A DNA stretch of 19,872 nucleotides from Chromatiaceae bacterium (lineage in GTDB: Bacteria; Pseudomonadota; Gammaproteobacteria; Chromatiales; Chromatiaceae), in assembly GCA_016880695.1 (NCBI GenBank), contig JAEHCY010000149.1, positions 1 to 19,872 on the forward strand, written 5' to 3'. The number at the start of each line of letters is the position of its first letter. Position 1 is the stretch's first letter. The notes beneath the pieces are model-generated. The model did no database searches and was not told the origin of the DNA. It was given only the letters and a program-made list of their open reading frames with translations. This document shows, piece by piece, positions 15,270 through 19,872 of this stretch. The position numbers were made by a program, and so were the translations under genes.

Positions 15270-16161
15270 AACCCATCGCCGCTCGGGCTACGTTGCCTTG
15301 CTCGGCAGGCCGAACGTGGGCAAGTCCACCCTGCTGAATCGGTGGCTGGGGCAGGCGCTGGTCATCACCTCCCACAAGCCGCAGACCACCCGCCACGCCA
15401 TCCTCGGGATCAAGACCTCGGCGCAGGGACAGATGCTGCTGATCGACACGCCGGGCATCCACCGGCGGGGTGAGGGGGCACTCAACCGCTACCTTAACCG
15501 AACCGCCCGCTCCGTCCTCCACCAGGCGGACGTTATCCTGCTCGTGGTGGAGGCACTGCGCTGGACGGCGGAAGACGACGCCGTGCTCCAGGACCTGGCG
15601 GGGGTCAAGGTGCCGGTGGTGGCCGCAGTCAACAAGATCGACCGAATCCCCGACCGCAAGCTCCTCCTGCCCTTCCTCGAAAGGCTCTCCCATCGCTTTG
15701 CCTTCCACGAGCTGGTACCCGTCTCGGCCGCCCGAGGCGAGCAGTTGGAGGTTCTGGACTCACTGGTGAGTCGACTGTTGCCGCTGCGCGAGCCCCTCTA
15801 TCCCGAGGATCAGTTGAGCGATCGCCCCGAGCGGTTCTTCGCCGCCGAGCTGCTGCGTGAGCAGCTCACCCGTCGCTACGCCAAGGAGCTACCCTATCAG
15901 TTGTCGGTGGAGATCGAGCGGTTCGAGGAAGAGCCTCGGCGTCATGTGATCCACGCCCTCATCTGGGTTGAGCGCCCCGGTCAGAAGGCGATCCTGATCG
16001 GTAAGGATGGCGCCGCGCTGCGTGAGGCGGCCACGCAGGCTAGGCTGAGGATGCGAGAGTTCTTCGGTCGGCCGGTCCATCTCGAGGTGTGGGTGAAGGT
16101 GCACAAGAGCTGGTCGAGCGACGAATCGGCTTTGGCCCGGCTCGGCTATGGTGAGCGCTAG
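15262..16161 (+). CDS. era: Ribosome-assembly GTPase Era
   Basis: Era is a GTPase that binds the 3' end of 16S rRNA and assists 30S maturation. The 299-residue product (E. coli 301) has G1 GRPNVGKS (15-22), the switch I region with QTTRHAI (41-47), G3 DTPG (62-65), G4 NKID (124-127), and a C-terminal KH domain with IGKDGAALREAATQAR. ATG 15262 is preferred; a GTG directly before it would add one residue. It overlaps the rnc stop by 8 nt, the conserved rnc-era coupling of proteobacteria. Confidence 0.97.
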   Translation: MTETHRRSGYVALLGRPNVGKSTLLNRWLGQALVITSHKPQTTRHAILGIKTSAQGQMLLIDTPGIHRRGEGALNRYLNRTARSVLHQADVILLVVEALRWTAEDDAVLQDLAGVKVPVVAAVNKIDRIPDRKLLLPFLERLSHRFAFHELVPVSAARGEQLEVLDSLVSRLLPLREPLYPEDQLSDRPERFFAAELLREQLTRRYAKELPYQLSVEIERFEEEPRRHVIHALIWVERPGQKAILIGKDGAALREAATQARLRMREFFGRPVHLEVWVKVHKSWSSDESALARLGYGER

Positions 16162-16325
16162 TCGCTGCGACCTGGGACCTTGGCCAGAACCACAGGCATC
16201 TCTCCGGCGAAGTGCGGGCTCCCTGACCAGGCGTCTCGGTGCGGCGCCCAGGGCCGAGCTCCCGGAAGCCTCTGGGGTGGGAACGCCCAACCCCTGCCCG
16301 TCGTGACTCTGGCTGCGCCGGGGTA

Positions 16326-16333
16326 GGGGAGGG
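16326..16333 (+). promoter_or_regulatory. Ribosome binding site that fixes the GTG start of recO
   Basis: GGGGAGGG lies 10 nt before the GTG at 16344 and is the only strong Shine-Dalgarno candidate in the 182-nt era-recO gap. The gap itself shows no other feature I can support. Confidence 0.55.
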
Positions 16334-16343
16334 CCACCGCGAC

Positions 16344-17066
16344 GTGCAGGAACCCTCGCGCCAGGCCTTGTCTTTGTGCTTCGTCCTGCATCGGCGGGAG
16401 TACCGCAACACGAGCCTGCTGGTGGAGGTGTTCGCGACGGACTCCGGGCGGTTTCCGGCCATCGCAAGGGGCGCGAAGGGATCGCGCAGCGTTCCCGCGA
16501 GTCTCTTACAACCGTTCCAGCCGGTTTGGCTGGGCTGGATCGGCCAGGGTGAGGTGAAGACACTGCGTAGTGCCGAGGCGGCCGGCCCCGCACTCGTGCT
16601 CGACAGCAAGGCCCTGGTCTGCGGTTTCTACCTCAATGAATTGCTGATGCGCTTGCTGGGACGCAACGACCCCCACGAGGGGCTGTTCGGACCCTATGCA
16701 GAGGCGTTGACCTGGCTGGCTAGCGGTGCCGATCCGGCCCAGGGCCTGCGCCGATTCGAGCTCTTGTTGTTGCGGGAGCTCGGTTACGGGCCCCTGTTGG
16801 AAACCGAGGCGGATTCCGGGGTACCGATCCGCGCGAATCGGCGTTACGACTACGAGCTTGAGCGCGGTCCCATTCCCTTACCCCTGAACGGCGGTGGAAC
16901 GGGACTGGTGTCGGGCCGCACCCTCCTCGGACTGGCGAGCGGGGGGGCGCTGGCGCCCCAAGAGTCCCGCGAGGCGCGAGAGCTGTTGCGTCGGCTCCTT
17001 GGGAGGTACCTCGGCGAGCGTCCATTGAAGAGCCGTGAACTGTTTCGCCAGTGGCGGGCGGATTGA
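16344..17066 (+). CDS. recO: DNA repair protein RecO
   Basis: RecO is a recombination mediator that, with RecR, loads RecA onto SSB-coated single-stranded DNA. From GTG 16344 the product is 240 residues (E. coli 242), beginning (M)QEPSRQALSLCFVLHRREYRNTS, with the OB fold at the N-terminus and the helical C-terminal domain containing the LRRFELLLLRELGYGP segment. GEVKTLRSAEA is shared with E. coli RecO. The frame is open to 16239, but the extra 35 residues are Arg/Pro-rich, lack similarity to RecO and have no ribosome site, so the GTG is chosen. It follows era, the common order, but after a 182-nt gap. Confidence 0.93.
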   Translation: MQEPSRQALSLCFVLHRREYRNTSLLVEVFATDSGRFPAIARGAKGSRSVPASLLQPFQPVWLGWIGQGEVKTLRSAEAAGPALVLDSKALVCGFYLNELLMRLLGRNDPHEGLFGPYAEALTWLASGADPAQGLRRFELLLLRELGYGPLLETEADSGVPIRANRRYDYELERGPIPLPLNGGGTGLVSGRTLLGLASGGALAPQESREARELLRRLLGRYLGERPLKSRELFRQWRAD

Positions 17067-17081
17067 CGGGGAAAGAGGATA

Positions 17082-17828
17082 ATGCACACCAAAGAGATCC
17101 TGCTCGGTGTCAACATCGACCATGTGGCCACGTTGCGTCAGGTGCGTGGTACTCGTTACCCGGAGCCTGTGCAGGCGGCGCTGGAGGCGGAGCAGGGGGG
17201 GGCGGATGCCATCACGTTGCACCTGCGCGAAGACCGCCGGCATATCCAGGATCGGGATGTAGAGATGCTCCGCCAGCTCTTGCAGACACGAATGAACCTG
17301 GAGATGGCTGCGACCCCGGAGATGGCGGTGATTGCCGAGCGGATCCGACCAGAGGACTGCTGCCTGGTACCGGAGCGGCGGGCGGAGCTGACCACCGAGG
17401 GTGGCTTGGACGTGGCCGGAAACCGGCCTTTCCTGGCGGACTGCTGTGCGCGCCTGGCCCAGGCCGGGGTTCGGGTGTCGCTGTTCATCGACCCGGAAGG
17501 GGCGCAGCTCGAGGCCGCACAAGCGGTCGCCGCCCCCGTGGTGGAGTTGCACACCGGCCGCTATGCCGATGCACCCGATCCAGGTACCCGCGCAGTGGAG
17601 CTCGAGCGGCTGCGCGCGGCGGTGCGCCAGGGGCTCTCGCTAGGACTGCAGGTCAACGCGGGCCATGGTCTCAACTACCATAACGTGGCCGTTGTGGCGG
17701 GGATTGCAGGTATCCGAGAGCTCAACATCGGCCACGCCATCATCGCGCGCGCGCTGTTCTGCGGGTTGCGCCAAGCGGTCAGCGAGATGAAACAGCTCAT
17801 GAACAGTGCCGCGGCGCGTCGGGTCTAG
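17082..17828 (+). CDS. pdxJ: Pyridoxine 5'-phosphate synthase PdxJ
   Basis: PdxJ condenses 1-deoxy-D-xylulose 5-phosphate with 3-amino-2-oxopropyl phosphate to form pyridoxine 5'-phosphate, the ring-closing step of vitamin B6 synthesis. The 248-residue TIM-barrel product (E. coli 243) shows [16 protein letters not shown] at residues 9-24, H47 in [13 protein letters not shown]74 in NLEMA and H195 in [11 protein letters not shown], which match the E. coli active-site residues H45, E72 and H193. A good ribosome site (AAAGAGG) precedes the ATG, 15 nt after recO. In E. coli and relatives acpS follows pdxJ; here it does not. Confidence 0.97.
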   Translation: MHTKEILLGVNIDHVATLRQVRGTRYPEPVQAALEAEQGGADAITLHLREDRRHIQDRDVEMLRQLLQTRMNLEMAATPEMAVIAERIRPEDCCLVPERRAELTTEGGLDVAGNRPFLADCCARLAQAGVRVSLFIDPEGAQLEAAQAVAAPVVELHTGRYADAPDPGTRAVELERLRAAVRQGLSLGLQVNAGHGLNYHNVAVVAGIAGIRELNIGHAIIARALFCGLRQAVSEMKQLMNSAAARRV

Positions 17829-17853
17829 GTGGCGGCCCCGGGGGCTCCTGGAA

Positions 17854-17878
17854 AAGGATCGGGTTGACCCCGATCTTT
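17854..17878 (+). terminator. Intrinsic terminator after pdxJ
   Basis: GATCGGG (17857-17863) pairs with CCCGATC (17869-17875) around a 5-nt loop; a wobble and two A-T pairs extend the stem to 17854/17878. It ends in TTT and then A/T-rich sequence. Because the arms begin and end with A- and T-runs it could work in both directions. It would close the lepA-pdxJ block. Confidence 0.6.
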
Positions 17879-17895
17879 AAAATTGCGATGTGTAG

Positions 17896-17907
17896 CTTGC
17901 CGGCAAG
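17896..17907. other. 12-bp perfect palindrome upstream of gpmI
   Basis: CTTGCCGGCAAG is a perfect palindrome about 88 nt before the gpmI ATG. It could be an operator for a dimeric regulator, but palindromes of this size occur by chance in GC-rich DNA, and no promoter is clearly associated. Confidence 0.2.
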
Positions 17908-17994
17908 GTTGGTCGCTCGGGTTCTCGCGGCATTCGCCGCCACTGGCGCTAATCATTCAGTCGCTTCGGAACAATCTGACTTAGGCATTATGCA

Positions 17995-19587
17995 ATGATC
18001 GATGCAACCCAAGCCCCCCGGCGCCCTGTGCTGTTGGTGATTCTGGACGGTTTCGGCGTCAACCCGAGCAAGATCCACAACGGGGTCGCCGAGGCCCACA
18101 CCCCCCGTTTCGACGAATACTTTTTTCGCTACTCCCACGTCATTCTGAACGCCTCCGGAAGCGCCGTTGGCCTTCCGGAGGGACAGATGGGCAATTCCGA
18201 GGTCGGCCACGTGACCCTCGGCAGCGGTTGCGTCATCCGGCAGGATCTGGTGCTGATCGACGACGCCATTGCCGACGGCAGCTTATTCACCAACCCAGTG
18301 CTCTGTCATGCCATGGAAAAGGCGGCAGCGCAGACCAAGGCCCTACATCTCATGGGGCTGGTCTCTGACGGCGGTGTCCATAGCCACGTCGAGCACCTGC
18401 TCGCGCTCATCGAGCTATGCCGCCGATACCAGGTCCGCCCGCTGCTGCACATGATTACCGACGGTCGCGATACCCCGCCGCGATCGGCTGGCCGGTATCT
18501 CCCGGCCATCGAGGCGGCCCTCGCGCAGGCGGGGGGTCGCGTGGTGACGGTATCGGGTCGCTACTACGCCATGGATCGCGACAAACGCTGGGATCGGGTG
18601 GAAAAGGCGTGGCGCGCGATGGTGCTTGGGGAAGGTCGAGTGGCGCTATCGGCCGGGGCGGCGATCGAGGCGGCCTACGCAGCAGGAGAGACCGATGAGT
18701 TCATCTTGCCAACGGTGCTCCCTGGTTATCAGGGCATGGGCCGGGATGAGATCCTGATCTCCTTCAATTTCCGTAAGGACCGACCCCGTCAGATGGCGGC
18801 GGCCCTGGCGCTTGGAGGATTCGATGGCTTTGACCGCGGAGGGGCGCCGTTGGTGGCGGTAACCTGCATGATGGATTATGACCCCCGGCTCGGTTTGCCC
18901 TACGCATTCGAGCCCGAGACTCCGCCGGTGACCCTCAACCGCCTCATCGGCGCCGCGGGATTGCGCCAGTTCCATTGTGCCGAGACCGAGAAGTATGCCC
19001 ATGTGACCTACTTCTTCAACGGCGGGACGGGCGAGACCGTCGCCGGCGAAGATCATCACCTGATCCCCTCATCGAAGGTGGCCACCTACGATCTCAAGCC
19101 CGAGATGAGCGCACGCGAGGTGGCGGACAGCGTGGTGGAGGCGATTGGTTCCGGCCGCTATAGCTTCATCGTAGTCAACTTTGCCAACGGTGACATGGTG
19201 GGCCACACTGGGATCAGGGATGCGGTTATCGCGGCGGTGGAGACCCTGGATCGCGAGGCTGGAAGGGTGCTAGATGCCGCGGTAGCCGCCGATTACTCGG
19301 TCATCCTCACCGCCGATCACGGAAACTGCGATCTTCTGGTCGACCCACTAACCGACGAGCCCCACACCCAGCACACGACCCATCCGGTGCCCTGTCTGAT
19401 CATCGATGCTGAGCCCTGGGTGCTTGCACCTGCCGGTGGGCTTTCCAGCATCGCACCGACGGTGCTGCAGTTGATGGGGCTTGATCGGCCGCCGCAGATG
19501 ACCGGTCGCTCGCTTCTGGTGCGGCGTCTAGAGAGCCGGCCAATCCCGGCGGTGGATAGGCTAGCGGCGAGGGCTGATGCGGCCTGA
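17995..19587 (+). CDS. gpmI: Cofactor-independent phosphoglycerate mutase (GpmI)
   Basis: GpmI interconverts 3- and 2-phosphoglycerate in glycolysis/gluconeogenesis with two manganese ions and a phosphoserine intermediate. The 530-residue product (E. coli 514) has the metal-binding ILDGFG (16-21), the phosphorylated Ser S68 in GNSEVGH, SDGGVHSH, the TDGRDTPP and YYAMDRDKRW substrate segments, and metal ligands in NGDMVGHTG, TADHGNCD and HTTHPVP. ATG 17995 gives a normal N-terminus although the ribosome site is weak (AGG about 10 nt away). It follows the pdxJ terminator by about 115 nt, so it needs its own promoter, which I cannot place. It is flanked by unrelated genes. Confidence 0.97.
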   Translation: MIDATQAPRRPVLLVILDGFGVNPSKIHNGVAEAHTPRFDEYFFRYSHVILNASGSAVGLPEGQMGNSEVGHVTLGSGCVIRQDLVLIDDAIADGSLFTNPVLCHAMEKAAAQTKALHLMGLVSDGGVHSHVEHLLALIELCRRYQVRPLLHMITDGRDTPPRSAGRYLPAIEAALAQAGGRVVTVSGRYYAMDRDKRWDRVEKAWRAMVLGEGRVALSAGAAIEAAYAAGETDEFILPTVLPGYQGMGRDEILISFNFRKDRPRQMAAALALGGFDGFDRGGAPLVAVTCMMDYDPRLGLPYAFEPETPPVTLNRLIGAAGLRQFHCAETEKYAHVTYFFNGGTGETVAGEDHHLIPSSKVATYDLKPEMSAREVADSVVEAIGSGRYSFIVVNFANGDMVGHTGIRDAVIAAVETLDREAGRVLDAAVAADYSVILTADHGNCDLLVDPLTDEPHTQHTTHPVPCLIIDAEPWVLAPAGGLSSIAPTVLQLMGLDRPPQMTGRSLLVRRLESRPIPAVDRLAARADAA

Positions 19588-19688
19588 ACGAAGCGCGGGG
19601 GTTCTGGTCCGCCGTGGCGAGAGATGCGGGATGGCTTGCCCTCCGGCCGATGATTGGCTCTCTTTATCGCATAGATCGCAATTTCCCA

Positions 19689-19718
19689 TTGGAATCACCG
19701 GGAAGATATACCTAGTAT
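19689..19718 (+). promoter_or_regulatory. Candidate promoter for the rubrerythrin gene
   Basis: TTGGAA (19689-19694) and TAGTAT (19713-19718) are spaced by 18 nt in an A/T-rich patch 40 nt before the ATG. Two ATCGCA copies nine bases apart (19666-19671 and 19675-19680) lie just upstream and could be regulator contacts. No known operator is recognised. Confidence 0.45.
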
Positions 19719-19757
19719 CCTAACCACTCGCTTTTCCTAAGCTAACGGAGAACACCC

Positions 19758-19872
19758 ATGTCCCTGAAAGGCAGCAAGACCGAAGAAAACCTCAAGGCCG
19801 CCTTTGCCGGCGAATCCCAGGCCAACCGCCGTTACCTCTACTTTGCCTCCAAGGCGGATGTTGAGGGCTACA
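19758..19872 (+). CDS. Rubrerythrin, N-terminal part, cut by window end
   Basis: The first 38 codons read MSLKGSKTEENLKAAFAGES followed by QANRRYLYFASKADVEGY. This is the N-terminus of rubrerythrin: a KTEENL start and AFAGESQANRRYLYFA, whose Glu supplies a ligand for the diiron site. Rubrerythrins are cytoplasmic non-heme iron proteins that reduce hydrogen peroxide and protect anaerobes and microaerophiles. GGAG at 19747-19750, 7 nt before the ATG, supports the start. The rest of the gene, including any rubredoxin domain, lies beyond the window, so a short variant cannot be excluded. Confidence 0.88.
   Translation, partial: MSLKGSKTEENLKAAFAGESQANRRYLYFASKADVEGY

Noticed and set aside
16239..16343. 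N-terminal extension of recO
   Set aside because: The 35 extra residues are Arg/Pro-rich and absent from RecO; the GTG at 16344 has a ribosome site and gives the family length.

Overview
This is a GC-rich stretch of bacterial chromosome (about 60-65% G+C by eye). Every confident gene lies on the + strand. Gene content and order fit a gammaproteobacterium: yebC-ruvC-ruvA-ruvB, then ybgC-tolQ-tolR-tolA-tolB-pal-cpoB, queE-queC, lepA-lepB-DUF4845-rnc-era-recO-pdxJ, gpmI, and the start of a rubrerythrin gene. The chaining of yebC-ruvCAB to tol-pal and then queEC, and of lepAB-rnc-era-recO-pdxJ, is typical of Gammaproteobacteria. The G+C level and the rubrerythrin hint at a Chromatiales/Ectothiorhodospiraceae-like lineage, but that placement is a guess. 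There is no prophage, transposase, CRISPR array, rRNA or recognisable tRNA. I see no undescribed multi-gene system; the less explained material is one unrecognised lipoprotein gene, structured intergenic DNA, and repeats in tolA.

Layout. Positions 1-303 hold no convincing gene. A small lipoprotein gene follows (304-648), then a 346-nt spacer with a branched inverted-repeat structure, a likely terminator and a possible yebC promoter. From 995 to 9506 genes are packed tightly, often with stop/start overlaps: Holliday-junction processing (RuvC nuclease, RuvAB motor), then the Tol-Pal envelope machine with its thioesterase YbgC and the periplasmic coordinator CpoB. A short hairpin followed by T residues probably ends this block. 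queE and queC overlap by four bases and form two steps of 7-deazaguanine (queuosine precursor) synthesis.

A 404-nt spacer (11042-11445) with several hairpins separates queC from lepA. The next block (11446-17828) combines translation factor EF4 (LepA), signal peptidase I (LepB), a small membrane protein of the DUF4845 family, RNase III, the ribosome-assembly GTPase Era, the recombination mediator RecO and the pyridoxine phosphate synthase PdxJ. A terminator-like hairpin follows pdxJ. gpmI (cofactor-independent phosphoglycerate mutase) then stands alone, and rubrerythrin starts at 19758 and is cut by the window end.

Several genes need non-ATG starts to give family-typical lengths: ruvB (TTG), pal (GTG), cpoB (TTG), rnc (TTG) and recO (GTG). 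Points worth a second look are the 72-bp triplication in tolA carrying three in-phase A AAA AAG heptamers, the single cysteine in the TolA C-terminal domain, the structured spacers before yebC, lepA and lepB, and the unidentified cysteine-containing lipoprotein.
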